DNA of 64,000 nt from Hesseltinella vesiculosa (Eukaryota; Mucoromycota; Mucoromycetes; Mucorales; Cunninghamellaceae). A program made the position numbers and the translations under genes. Of the stretch, positions 36,857-51,577 are shown piece after piece (position 1 is the first letter of the stretch; each line of letters opens with the position of its first letter). The notes beneath the pieces are model-generated. The model ran no database searches. It was not told the DNA's origin and was given only the letters and a program-made list of their open reading frames with translations. The stretch lies in contig MCGT01000040.1 of the NCBI GenBank assembly GCA_002104935.1, positions 1 to 64,000 on the forward strand, written 5' to 3'.

Positions 36857-39800
36857 CTAAAACTCGGGGGATGGAGGGCGAGGGAGGGGACAAAAGGCAA
36901 GGAGTCGATGGCGGTGATCAAAGTAGTGACGAGCAATGGCAAACATGTTGGACGCAGCGGATGTGTCACGATCCAGCACCACTCGGCACAAGTCGCAGCG
37001 CAAGAGGCCGTATATTTTGCTGCCATCAATGTAAAAAGGCTTGGGCTTGTCATGGCAAATACAGCAACGCTTTATGGATCGATAAAAAAAATTGAGTCAG
37101 TGACCAAGTCTTCACTTCTCTCCACTGCACATGTTCAGCACCTTGCTGGTGTTGAATTCCCATATGGATACCACCAACAAGCGTCCTTGGCTTTGCCGTT
37201 CCTCGAGATTGTTGAAGACCAAATTGGATGGCCCAGGTAACTGCTTCTTCAAGGGGGTTGCCACTTTTTTGCCTTTAAGGCCGTCGCCAAACACAATCAT
37301 CGGCACACGATCGGGGGAGGCTACGTGTTTGGTGACTCCGTGGCTCAGTCGCGTAGTTGCCTTCATTGCTGGAGCAGATCTATAAAAAATAAGGCATTCA
37401 GAGGTCTGTTGCCGGTCTGAAAGTTGATTTGTTTTTTTTTTTTTTTTTTTACCGTCGTTCCGTCATTTCAAGGTGAATGCTGTTGAGCTGACCTTGGACA
37501 AACATGCGTTCTTCCTTAAGGTCATTCAAGGATGCTTCAAGACGAGCAAGTTTTTGATCGAGCTGGTACACAGTGGTAGGTAATGCTGGTCCAGATGCCG
37601 ACTTCATGGCCTTTTTATAGGACATGATTCGCATATTCGTGTCTTGTATGGTGCGTTCCAAGATCGTAAGATTCTGGCGTAAGGCTTGCGTCGTTTCGTG
37701 AAGCTTGAGGGCACGCTTGTGTCTGGCACGCTTGCGTCGTTTTCTCCGATTGCGCTTCGTTTTGGTACGCTTTTCTTTCACATACTTGCGCGAGATGCCA
37801 GCAAGGACATTTGACACATAGGCTACACCGCGCTGCCTGCCACGATACGCGTTAAACTTGGCGACCGAGTGTTGGTGCCCATAAAAGGTGAAGAAAATAC
37901 CGAGGCGGTCCAGGATGTAGCGACAGCGCTTTTCGTATTCGTGGGGAGATGGATGACGAGGTGGGATGACGGATTCAATTTGCTGGTAGCTGAGGGAACG
38001 GCCATTGTGTGGGTCCAAAAACATTGTTGTCTTCTTTCGTTGTTCCAACTCTTGCATTCGTTTCTGCGTTCCACATTGTGCGCGATACTCCCGAGCAGAG
38101 ACGTTGTAAACAGGAAATGGTTCCCGAGGGGATGCTTCTGGGAGTGGGTCGTTGCTAGCGGTTGAGACGAGAGACACAGTGGCTGGGACATCCAGTGACA
38201 TGAGGCTGGCTTCGTCATCATCATCATTATAGAACAAATTGTCTTTTTCCACAAACATAGCACTGTCCACGTCAGGAGTACCAGATGCACCTGTTTCCAG
38301 TGTTAATGCACCAGTGTCACGCGTAAGTTCTTGCAGCATGCTAAGTGGCTGTCCAGCAGCACCATCACCGTCGTCGTCGCTTTCATAGGCGCCTTCATCA
38401 TAACTGTTGCTGCCATCACCAGCACCATCCTCAGCCTGGATTTGACGGGGGAATGGAGTTCCACAAGCCGCTGTGATAATGGCCCGTCGGCCTGGGTCCA
38501 CGGCTGTCAATCGGAAGTGGTCCATGAAGTCGGGTGGCACGTCGTCCATGTGGGGTAACTTGATGGTTGGCCGATTGATCCGGGGACGGCGGTGGAAATG
38601 GAGCGAACATGACACGCCGTCCGACCAAACGAATGCACCAAAAAAGTGCGGGTTGAGCATGATCGACTCCAACATTTCATCTGAGCTAATTAGAAAAAAA
38701 AAAAAAAAAAAGAGTAGGGAAAATAGATGAGATTCGACTACACCTTGCCACCCCACCTCTGCCTTTTACCTTGAAAATCCAAACATGTCCATTTTAAACA
38801 CCTCGAAAAAAATGGGGAGCGATCCCAAGAAGCTAGCCTGATTGTTGTCAGAGGTAGCAGTCGTAGGGGTGGTGGCTGGCCGGGAAGGGCCAGCAACTTG
38901 TCGGTCGGCTGCGAACTCTTGACTGGTGTGCGTGTACGACGTGTATTCCGTCAGGCGAGTGATCGTCTTCGCAGTGATTGGGATTGCTCGGCGATCCAGA
39001 CCTGGCTCTGGGAGGATGGTGAAGTGAGGTACCTTGACAGGGTTTTCATTTTCTTGGTCCTTGTAATCTTGATAAGCAGACGCAATTTGAATCAAGATTT
39101 TCAGAGTCATGGTTGGATCTTCTTGCAGCTTTCCTTCGTCAATCAAGCCCATGCCAGGCGGCTTCATAGCCAGGACTTGTTGTGTGATTATGGCAATGGC
39201 TTCATCGGCAGGCGTGTTCGTGCTTTGCGATTCACCCGTAGAGATGTCATGTGGATGGCTCGGCGAGGGATGGGTGAGGGATGGTGATGGTGGATGTGGG
39301 ACATCCAGCGAGGGTGAGTTGTTTTCAGCGGTGGTGGTGGTATGTTCAGCAAAGAGCTGGTAAAGATCGTCAACGACATTGTTCAACCGTGGCACCTATT
39401 TTAAAATGCGAAAAAAAAAGTGAGTTTCCCCCCTTTCCGTTTTACGCTCAGTTGCCAGCTTACCTCTTGTCCTTGGACAGCAAAGAGGAATTTGATGTAC
39501 CGCTTCACCTTGCGATCAAACTTTTCGGCCAAGCAATTGGTGTAGGCCGTTTCCAATGCATCAAGACAAGGAGTCAGGGTATCGGCGATAAATTTGTGCC
39601 CATGGAAGTGGGCTGGGTCATAGCGGATGCCAGGGTGGTCGCGAGCAAAGGCCATCCAATGGGAAAGAAGGCAAGGGGGCAGGCGTGCGCGGGTATTTTC
39701 ACTGGTAATGGGGTTGGCAGGATCATTTCGTGAGGCTGGGCTGCGAGGGTACACCAGCTGGGTAAGAGAATAAAGGCCATTGGTGCAGATGAGGTAATTG

Positions 39801-40425
39801 TTGAATTCATCAGGGAATGACAGAGCAAAATGATTCAAGAAGATCTGCACACGCACCAAAATATTCTTCACGCACTTGCTGGTGGCTTCAATATTTCTTT
39901 TAAGAGGCAAAGCGTACGGCAAGTTGACAACCGCGTCGAAGCCAACCTTTCGAGCAAAGGTGACATGGCCTGGCATCCATTCCCGAAGAAAGTTGGCCTT
40001 GTTGACTTTGTGCATGGGACAAGCATGGCTGGCAGCAGTCATGTGACCCATGTTGCCACAGGCCTTGCATGGCCCAATGGCATTGGGGTTGCGCTGGTCT
40101 TGTTTCTTTTTGCGGCGACCAGCCTGGCGCGCCTCTTGGCGACGGCGTTCTGCTTGGGCACGAGGATCAGCAGACCCAGTGCCTGAAGCATAAAGTGGTG
40201 AGGACAACAATCACTGGTTTCAACGTGTGACTTACGTTCACGGTATATTTTGGCTTGTGTCCAAATAGCAAGGACTTGCTCTTCGGTAAGTTCCCACTCA
40301 CCACGTCCGTGCTGAAGAGGGGCCAGATGAAGCCATTCATCTCGTGCACGCGTGAACGATGCGTCGTTCATAAAGCATAAAGCCTCGTAAAAAGCTTGAA
40401 GGTGATCTTTGGGAAAATATTGCAT
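36857..40425 (-). CDS. Fanzor-like RNA-guided nuclease B (eukaryotic TnpB homologue), intact
   Basis: Six exons, from the start: 40236-40425, 39464-40182, 38770-39395, 37453-38685, 37142-37379 and 36857-37069, giving 1,072 aa with no stop or frameshift. In order: zinc-knuckle-like CKACGNMGHMTAASHACP; a helical recognition region; RuvC-I TAVDPGRRAI; an acidic low-complexity insert; a strongly basic segment around residues 830-880; FGDGLKGKK; the EFNTSK motif; a zinc ribbon (CCIC...CDLC); and RuvC-III DRDTSAASNM. It is a close paralogue of locus A (7 kb from the left end) and shares its intron positions. Fanzor proteins are RNA-guided DNA endonucleases of transposon origin in eukaryotes; activity here is inferred from intact catalytic residues. 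At over 1,000 aa it is on the long side for the family, mainly because of the insert. Confidence 0.87.
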
Positions 40426-40535
40426 TTTGCTGAACAAGAAAAAAAAATACAGAAAAGAGAAGGAAAAAAAAAGGGCAAGACGAGAAAATGAGGTTCTCCA
40501 CTGCTCACGCTCACACACGCCCTGCTCATTTCTAT

Positions 40536-40553
40536 TATATTAGCACTAATATA
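40536..40553. promoter_or_regulatory. 18-bp perfect palindrome upstream of Fanzor-like B
   Basis: TATATTAG-CA-CTAATATA is perfectly symmetric and lies 111 bp upstream of the ATG of locus B. It could be a binding site for a dimeric protein, part of a core promoter, or an element end. No second copy was noticed near loci A or C. Confidence 0.3.
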
Positions 40554-41044
40554 TTTTTTTTAAAAAATGTGTGAACAGATCAACTTCTTGTCCAGCTGAT
40601 GACCAAGCTTACGAATATCATGCCATCATTCAATCTGTGGGTCAAGGCACTCATAAACATGAAAGCAAACTTCGCTTCAAACTTCTTCAAATTGGCACTG
40701 TCCTTGCTCCTGATTTTGTGGATTACTCAGTGAATTGAGCGATGGTAGTGGGTTTAGTGACAAATTCACGCTCTTCTTTCTGACTGGCTGCGCTATTTTT
40801 TTTCGCAACATTTTTCCCGTAGTGTTGGCTGACGAGTTTTTTTTTTTTTCACCTCTTTCAATACGACTTGTCCTCGACACTTGTCCTCGACACTATCATT
40901 GACATCATTTGGTCAGCTCACTGGCGCCACGTGTAGGATAAAGTCCCTTTGACCGTCGCCAATGACAACAAGTCCGCTGCCTTTGTGATGAAGTGCTGCC
41001 TCCTACCTCCCTCAGCTTCCTAATCCTTCCCTATGCTTTGACCA

Positions 41045-41335
41045 CTTGCTCAGCTTCGTCACTGCCATAGCTTTGGTTCAATTTACCACCACGATCACCC
41101 CTGGGGTGGCCGCGACCATTGGATCTGACATCAACAACATTATATCGCACATTGGTCGCTCATCGCCTGCCTTGCCCATGGTCTTGGTGCTCTTCCTGCG
41201 GACTAGGCTGGCGTTCCCCTGACGACATCGATTCACTGGGCAGACCAGCTCTCCTTGACCCAATTCGCTTACAATAACGTAGAGTTGACGATACTCAAAT
41301 ATGCAAACCTCTCCGTGTTCTGTAGAGTATTGCCC
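41045..41335 (+). pseudogene. Possible cyclin-like gene remnant
   Basis: One frame reads FTTTITPGVAATIGSD then SSPALPMVLVLFLRTRLAFP before a stop at about 41220. A second frame continues HWADQLSLTQFAYNNVELTI and LKYANLSVF. Together this loosely recalls a fungal Pcl-type cyclin box (adjacent helices, then a W-containing helix and LKxxxYxL), split by a frameshift. The match is weak, and an alternative reading as a retroelement integrase fragment is equally hard to prove. Confidence 0.2.
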
Positions 41336-41627
41336 TCGCGTAAGCATCGGGCCTACATCCGAACACGAGAGATCTACCAAGTTCATCGCTCTGTAAATGG
41401 TGTATTTACATTAGCAAATGCAGTAGAAAACCCACAAAATACGTATGATTTATCCACCCCTATGTCCTATGCCTCTTCATCTATGTCCGATGAAATTACC
41501 CATCTCTTGACAATTGCCTCACGTGCGCTTCATGTAGGCCATGCTTTTTGCTACCCTTTCTCTCTCCAACTCCATAATTACAACATTAAAATTAAAAAAA
41601 AAATCTATTAAAAAAGCAGTGTTTATT

Positions 41628-42353
41628 CTAGGCAGTCCAGATCCGCTGAATGGCTTCGGTCATGCCCACGTCGTTGGTATTGAATTCGTAGCAGCCCCAC
41701 AGCGTCAAGCCAAAGGAGATTTTCAATGCCCACATGGCGGCCTTGTAACCACGAGGATACACACGTTTGGGAATATAATCAGTGATGCAAGAGTCAAAGC
41801 CCATGTAAATGTGGTAGGGCAGCACCACCCCCAACAGGCCGTCGACGACCGGGTGAGCGCCATACACAAACTGGGTGCTGATTAATGGCACCAAGGCCAC
41901 AGCTGAGGCTCGTTCCAAGTTCCAGTGGTTGGCCCCAAACGCATAGCCTCTTTCTTCTCGCTTCATACGCTTTTCTCGTTCCTCATAGGATTCTATCGCA
42001 TGGAAATAAGCGTCATCCATTGGGCCAGCTTCTGTGAGCAAGCTTCACTTACCTCCTTGGGGTTTTTCCTCTGGCTTGTTTTCTTCGGTGGTTGCCATTT
42101 TATCTGTGGCATCGGGTTGTTCTGATTTATTGGAGGTGTTTGTGATGGATGTGTTGGAAGGAGTAGGATGAGTGCTGGTGGAGGCTAGGGTCAATGAAAA
42201 ATGCGCTGTCAGCTTGTCTGATCTAGTGATCAAGCCAAAAGTTCTTTTTCATGTCCATGGACATTCACACTTACCAGCATAGGCTCGTCGAATACACAGT
42301 AATGATGAAGGCCGAGTGGCTGATAGTCGTGCAGCCTGTTTCAATGGTAACAT
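41628..42353 (-). CDS. SDH4: Succinate dehydrogenase membrane anchor subunit (CybS)
   Basis: Three exons, from the start: 42275-42353, 42053-42184 and 41628-42031, giving 204 aa. The first exon encodes a typical mitochondrial presequence (MLPLKQAARLSATRPSS, arginine- and serine-rich, no acids). The mature part has GANHWNLERASAVALVPL, GAHPVVDGLLGVVLPYH, GFDSCITDYIPKR and YEFNTNDVGMTEAIQRIW, the diagnostic SDH4/SdhD pattern with three membrane helices. It anchors complex II in the inner membrane and helps bind heme and ubiquinone; this is family knowledge. A serine/threonine/asparagine-rich linker follows the presequence. Confidence 0.95.
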
Positions 42354-42480
42354 GGTGCCAATGTCAATTCACAAAAAAAAAAAAAAATAGAGGAAAGGGA
42401 GTGACAAGCCAAGTCCGAAATTTTTTTTCTTTTTCTTACCTTTTTGCCTTTTTCTTCTTTCTTTCCTTAATTGATTTGAA

Positions 42481-43516
42481 ATGTCAAAGTGCATGATGGA
42501 TGGCAAACGAGGTCGCTCACCTTCTCCAATTCAATCCAGCTTGTCTGATCTCAAGATCAGCGATGATGCAGTGCTTCATCAAGCCCAAGACCGTACGCTT
42601 TGCACCCATTGCGACAAGACAGTAAAATATTTTTGCTACCGATGCTTCCAAGTTTTGGGATGTGATCGAGAAAAGATCCCTACCGTCAAGCTTCCAGTAC
42701 CCTTGGATGTGTAAGTTTATATTAGCCATGACTAAACTAGATCAGGCAACGAGAGCTTCAGGTATGGAGTGAAAGTGTGCCTGACCTTTTTTTTTTTTTT
42801 TTTTGTGCGCCTGCGGTGCGTAGGATCAAGCATGAACGAGAGCTGGACGGCAAATCCACAGCGGTGCATGCACGTATCATTGCCCCAGACGATGTCCATC
42901 TCTATGGCTACAATGATATCCCTGAATATGAACATCCGGAACGTACCTTGCTATTGTTTCCAGGTCCTGTAAGTGCTGACATTTTCATAAAAGACGGCCT
43001 GATCGAAGCACCCTTTGTTCACCCTCTCTCTTTCAGGACGCAAAGACCTTGAAGGAGATCCCTCGCGACTCATTTGACCGAATTGTTGTATTGGATGGGA
43101 CGTGGAAGCAAGCCAACCGTATGGCCAGAGAAGCGCCACAGCTACAAAAGTTGCAGAAAATCACCATCGAGCCTCGCAATACCCTGTTCTGGCGTTTCCA
43201 GCACATGAGCGAAAACTACCTAGCCACCATCGAAGCCATCTATTATACCTACCGCGAATTTGCCGATGCCTATGAACCCGAGGACTATCGAGGCCAGTAT
43301 GACAACCTGTTGTTCTACTACCGCTTTTTTTACAACCTAATCCAGACCAAATACAAGGCCAACAAGCGACTCAAATTTAACCATCGACATGCCAACAAGA
43401 ACTATATCAAGTATGAAGGGAAAGATGCTGCCGAGGACCACAGCGAAAAGGATGCTCAAACCCGAGAACACGACGCTACCTCCAATAATGAAACCAGCGC
43501 CCAGGACGCCAAATAG
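42481..43516 (+). CDS. DTW-domain protein (DTWD1-like tRNA-uridine aminocarboxypropyltransferase)
   Basis: Three exons join in phase: 42481-42710, 42824-42968 and 43037-43516, giving 284 aa. A cysteine cluster (CTHCDKTVKYFCYRC) near residue 40 is typical of the family. The signature is present as VVLDGTWKQANRM, followed by NTLFWRFQ and STIEAIYY-like sequence (ATIEAIYYTYREF). DTWD1 proteins install acp3U in tRNA variable or D loops in humans; this activity is known for DTWD1/2 and inferred here. The C-terminal 40 residues are polar and probably disordered. Its start is only 127 bp from the SDH4 start on the other strand, so they share a bidirectional promoter region. Confidence 0.9.
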
Positions 43517-43705
43517 GCGTAGTTTTTTTAATTATTTTTGCGACTTTGACTTTATGTATATAGACTAGACAAGAGCATCCCCTTCAATAACAAATAAATA
43601 AATAAAGACACAGAAGAAAGGCTCGGCGCGTCTTAATGAAGGCGTCTTTGGCATTGGATCAGGTGTTTTATTGCTGTAAAAAAAAAGGATTAAAAATTAA
43701 GGTGT

Positions 43706-45546
43706 TTATGCGGGGGTGTAGTTGGGAGGTTCATTGAGATCGCAAGAACCAGGGTACACTATTGTAAAAAAAAAAAAAAAAACCAGATGTCAGACGGTTT
43801 GTTTCTCATAGAAAGCGTTGGTGACTTACTAGTACAGAAGCGAGGTTGGATTGGCACAGCACCGATGCCACGAGCTTGGATATGATATACCCAGTCTTGG
43901 AATCGAGCTTGGACATCTCCCAGAGTACGACGTTCGTTTTGTTTGGTGTAAGCACCAGACCAGGCAATTTCGGCCGAGGCGGCAGCACGAGGCCACAACT
44001 TCATATCCAGAGAGGTGGGTCCATTTTGTTCCGACCAGAGACACACTTCCGTACCAAGCACACGACCCTTGTCACCCTTGCTGACGCTGTAATCAGGGTC
44101 ATACGTGTAAATGCGTTGCCAGGTCTAAAAAAAAAAAAACGGAGGTCAAAAAAAAGGGAGGATTCTATTTTTAAAAAATGCTTTTACCTTGTAGGGAGCG
44201 CACCATGAGCCACCAATGCCACCATAATTGAAAGTGTCATCAGGAGTTTGCTGCTGCGTGGGGCTGATGTAGCGCGTGTCATTTCCAACCCAGCCACCAT
44301 TGCCACAGTCCAAGTAAAAGTAATCCCATTGACTGGCGACGACATCGTAGCCCTTGGAGGTGAAGTTGCCAGGGGGGTTGTTCCAGGATTGGATGATGGT
44401 GTTCTTGGGATAGTCCCCACCGCCAATGACACCGTCTTCCCAGAGCATGGGTCGCTTCTTGGTGGTCTTGACCACATCCAGGAGCTTGTTGGTAAAGTCG
44501 GCCCAGAGCTCATTGGTGGTCATGTTGTGGGCAGTCAGGTACGAGGCGATCTCTTTGTTGGTTTCCCAACACTTGCCGTTGATTTCGTCACCACCGACAT
44601 GGAGCACGCTGTCGGGGAAGATGGAGGAGGCTTCGTTGATGAGATCGCTCAGCAATTTGAAGGCATCGGCGTTGAGAGGGTTGATCTGACCAGCAGGAGG
44701 CTCGGCAGCGATGGGGCCCCACCAGTCAAAGAGACAGGCCATGTAGTCGGGGTGAGAGAAGCCAATGGTGGCGGTGTGGGCAGGGTTGTCGATTTCCAAG
44801 ATCACACGGATACCGCGCGAGTGCGCATAGCGGATGATGTTCTGGACGTCCTGGGGATGGTAGACCTCGGCTGGAGTGTAGGCGCCGTTCTGACTGAGTT
44901 CAGGATGCGACTTGTAATACAGGGGCCAAGATTGGGAGTCCGTGGCGTGCCAGTGGAAGACGTTCATCTTGTTGTAGGACATCGCATCCAGCGTGCGGTA
45001 GATGTCTTGGACAGGGAACCAGTTGCGGGAGGTGTCCAGCATCACCCCACGATGTTCATAGGTAGGAGCGTCCGTGATGTTGGCAGTGTGGACAACGAGA
45101 CCTCCTTTTTTGCCGGTGGACGTGACCAGTTGCGAGAAGGTTTCCAGACCGCGCAACGCACCAACCCAAGTCGCTGCAGCCAGAGATGCTTGACCACCAT
45201 TGGATGGCACATTGAGGGCATACGATTCATCCACACCAGCATCCAACGTAGCAGCGTTGTCCTTGACATTGAGGCTCAGGCCCGTCAAGGCTTGGGTGGT
45301 GGTGATGTTGACCTTTTTAGCCACGGGTGAAACAGGGCTCCATTGTTCCTTGTGGATCAAGCGAAGGTAGCGGTTGGCAGCATCTTGAACGTTAGCGTTG
45401 CTAGCTCCAGTGATTTTAAAATTAGAAGCCAGAGGTGCTCCATGACCAGTCCAGTCAACTTGCTGAGGAATTGGGAACAGCAACGTTTCGGCGCTCACGG
45501 CGCAAGCCATGGAGGCAATGGATGCAATAGCAAAGGAGATCTTCAT
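43706..45546 (-). CDS. Secreted beta-N-acetylhexosaminidase (GH20)
   Basis: Three exons, from the start: 44188-45546, 43830-44124 and 43706-43758, giving 568 aa. Residues 1-19 are a signal peptide (MKISFAIASIASMACAVSA). The N-terminal GH20b-like domain is followed by the catalytic barrel with RGVMLDTSRNWFP, KMNVFHWHATDSQSWP, and the catalytic D-E pair in VLHVGGDE. Later blocks are RPMLWEDG, WCAPYK and LGTEVCLWSEQ. Several N-glycosylation sites are visible. The enzyme removes terminal GlcNAc from chitobiose or glycans, acting outside the cell or in the vacuole, likely in chitin turnover. It lies tail to tail with the DTW gene, with a 189-bp gap. The last exon, 17 codons, is short but gives a plausible C-terminus (CDLNEPPNYTPA). 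Confidence 0.95.
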
Positions 45547-46919
45547 TGCTTGAATAGAAAAAAGGAGAGGCTAAGCAATCAGAAAAAAAAATGGAGTGGA
45601 GAGAAAGAGAAGAAAAAAAATAATGCATAATTTTTTTTTATAAGAAAAAATAGAAAAAAAATGGGGCACGCATAGTCTACTTTTGGAACAACGTTCGCTT
45701 TTGTGCGAGGGTAAAAAAAAAATGGAAGAAAAAAGACAACAGACCCTGCCAAAACCTTAATGACCCAGGAGTGAAAGGGCCTAACGTACTTTTTTTTCGT
45801 TATGGAGCAGGTCTTGGCTACTTTTTTTCTTTTTGTGATTTCCTTTTGAAAAATAAAAGATGGGCTGTTGCATCCCTGATAAATGGGAAAAATAGGAGCA
45901 CTTCTAATGGACGCGCAGTCTTTTTTTTCAATGGCCGACAGGGGACTCCAGCAAGACAACCTCTTCAACTCTTCCAAGGGTGCTCGTTACACATTATTTA
46001 TTAGTCGTTTTATTAACTTTCTCCTGCCAATGACTTGATCTCCATCTTGACAATTGAGCCATTGAATCAAAAGATCAGAGTGTGCATTCCAAACAGCCGA
46101 ACATCGACGCTGGACAAGCATGGAAAAAAAAAGTAGGGAATGACTCGGCATGGGACAAGGGTAAAAAAAAAAAAAAAAACGGAGGGATACGCAACCCTTT
46201 GGCTAACGTAATCCGTGGGCAAAAAAGATAAATGGATCAAAACTGGACATTAGGCAGGTGTGTTGGCCTGATTTGGTCATTCAGGAATGTCAAAAAAACC
46301 AATGGAAACCTGATCGCGTGAGCAAACATCCACACCTTTTCAAGGCTATCCATACCATTTTAAAGTTTGCGGTTCTTTTTCACCCCCCACAAAGTGTACC
46401 AATGAACCCTTTCAAATGAACCCTGATTTCCCTGACTCATCAGCCAATCTTTTAGATGGGTTGCTAGCGTTTTGGCTCAAGGAGGACTAAAAAATAAAAA
46501 GATGGAAGATCGCAACCAGGTGCGGCATAGACATAAAAACGGACGATGCCATTCCTTCTCTTATCGAAATGGCGAGACTCAACCGATCGGTTGATTAGTT
46601 AAGCAAAAGCGTATTGGAAAGGCCTTGCGCCTCGAACTCCAAATCCGGTCCACTCATGTTCTTCCAGGGCTTCTTTTTTTCTCTTTCCAAGAAAGTGAGG
46701 CGTAGCTCTATTTCTATAACAAAAATGAAATAAATAAAAATCTGGTTTCTATGCATCTTTTGTAGCCTTCACGGTGGAGGTCGCACTCCAGCGCCTGGCA
46801 GTGTCTGGGTTTGAAAGGGTGTGACTCGACATTTCTCGAGCCGCGACAAAAAAAAGTTTCGCGATTCAATTTTTTTTTTTTGTTTTTTTGCTTTCATCCC
46901 TCCTCTTTTTCATATAGTC
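45547..46919. other. Divergent promoter region of hexosaminidase and MCM3
   Basis: A 1.37-kb gap between two genes read away from each other. It is AT-rich with A- or T-runs (45610, 45655, 45710, 46160, 46870) and no recognisable coding or repeat-family content. I looked for ACGCGT-type cell-cycle boxes near MCM3 and saw none clearly. Confidence 0.5.
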
Positions 46920-49900
<2,981 letters not shown>

Positions 49901-51577
49901 TCTTTTTTTTTTTTTTTTTTTTTCATTTCATGCATCCATTGACACCCCATTTTCTTTTATTCTTATATTTTGTATGTTCAATAAAACTGTTCTCATTTCT
50001 ATCACGTTCAGAATCCATTGGAGATAGGAGGTGATCTCCCACCAAAAAAAAAAAATGACGATGACTCGACGAAGCTAAAACTGGAGACAACTTGTTTTAA
50101 GAGCTAGTTCCTTGAAAATACACATTATTGATTTCAGTAACGTTTTTTGTGATTGTCCCATTCAAAGCACCAGACTCCCAATCTTCACATTGTTTCTGGC
50201 TCATATATAGTGGACATACTGCAAGTTTAGTAGTATTAACAACTGATATAAATATAAGAGATATGAGGTGCTTCCAATTCATCGTTGTTTACAAATTAGA
50301 TCAAATCATATAGTCGAGTGACTCAAACAATTAGAGTTTGAAAAAGATGCGAAATTTAAAATTACTTGGTTCGCTACACTAAAATTTCACAGAGATTTGA
50401 GAAAGTCGTCGTCCGTCTTTAAAAACAGACACATAGTTAACTACCCTCCCTCTCCCACACACCCAGGTTCCCGGCAGTGAGGACAGGAATCAAATGTTGC
50501 CCAGCTTCAAAGTTTGGAACTGACCAGGGCCATCAAATACTTGGTGCATAGGTGATGTCGCGTGTCATCACCGAGAATGTCAATGAGTCCGGATCGCCTC
50601 AAGGCGATGTGTCCAGCCCAGCTGAGATTTAAAAAACTGCAACACTCCATGGATTGGACTAATTAGGGGCAATAGATCTGGGCGGTTCTAAATGAACCGG
50701 TTTACAGTGTTTCCACTTTCAAAATGTCACATGTTTCAGGATAAATGTGTCGTCTGGCGAAATGAATGCCAAGAGGTGAGGATAGAAAGTCAACGGAGAC
50801 ATAGCCAATAGACCACATTCAAGCTTTTTCACCCTGCATTTTTTCAGAACCTGAGCTTTCCTTGATTGACTAAAGGGAAAGAGATTTGGTACTTGGAAGA
50901 ATATCACTGTACCTCCCTCCATTTGCTGAAGGACAAACGCTTTCCGTCCTTGATTTCCAAAAACATTTCATTCCGTTCCCACTCTCAAACCCTCGTTTTC
51001 ACGTCGATTCAAACTCATCACTTCATCCCTGTTCTTTTTTCTGTTTTTCGCGTTTTTTTTCCTTTGTACTTTCGTCCTGATGGGTAAGCGTCGTGCTCAG
51101 CAATTATAGGATCAAAAACCTCTGCTAAGCATTAACGATGAAACGGAGGCCAAGGAGGCCCCCATTCTTGAAATCCAACGGCACATTAAGGCGAAACTGT
51201 AGAATGCCAAGGACCACAGCAAGACCAAGACGGAGCTGGACAATGTTTTACGGCTACCATAGCTCGATGGCTAATATCCAAACGAGGGGTTCCATGGGGA
51301 AATTTTCAATCAACAACCGTAATACAAAACGTTGTTGTTTGATAGGAAGATGGTGAAGGTTGTCAAGCATATCTCTGACGTGTTCTGCACCTGCAGAAAT
51401 ACCAGGAAGAGGTGGCCGAACAGATGGGTAGTTGGTTTGTAACATCAAGCAAAGTTGTTTGAAGGAGAAAAAAAAATAAAGCAGGACCAGCGGAAGGAAA
51501 GGCGTCGCGCTTTTTTTTTTCTCTCTTTTTTCGTTTTTCTTTTATTTCTTCATTGCTGCCTTCTTATTATTGTATTC
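49901..51577. other. 1.7-kb gap between MCM3 and Fanzor-like C
   Basis: The MCM3 3' flank has an 18-nt T-run and AATAAA near 49980. Positions 50090-50420 are clearly more AT-rich than the surroundings. The rest shows no gene I can support. The last ~100 bp before 51578 are T-rich, resembling the leaders of loci A and B. Confidence 0.45.
50097..50282 (-). CDS. Possible small secreted peptide
   Basis: A 61-codon frame with a hydrophobic N-terminus (MNWKHLISLIFISVVNTTK), two cysteines and several N-x-S/T sites. It sits in an AT-rich island where chance frames are less likely to be long. There is no homologue I recognise. It could be a real small secreted protein, the end of a spliced gene, or chance. 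Confidence 0.18.
   Translation of the reverse strand: MNWKHLISLIFISVVNTTKLAVCPLYMSQKQCEDWESGALNGTITKNVTEINNVYFQGTSS

Larger units (their letters stand above)
40426..41627. other. 1.2-kb region upstream of Fanzor-like B with gene debris
   Basis: The first ~130 bp are the T/A-rich leader of locus B. From about 40570 to 41400 short stretches look protein-derived but are broken by stops and frameshifts. One part (about 41045-41330) has a weak cyclin-like flavour (see the pseudogene entry). The last ~80 bp are the AT-rich 3' flank of SDH4. Confidence 0.45.

Noticed and set aside
41240..41330. Gypsy-type integrase end (TQFAYNN)
   Set aside because: Only a few residues fit; no catalytic D,D,E region, reverse transcriptase or LTR is nearby.
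44248..45330. Plus-strand frame of 360 codons
   Set aside because: It is the shadow of the GH20 hexosaminidase on the minus strand, which has all family motifs and a signal peptide.
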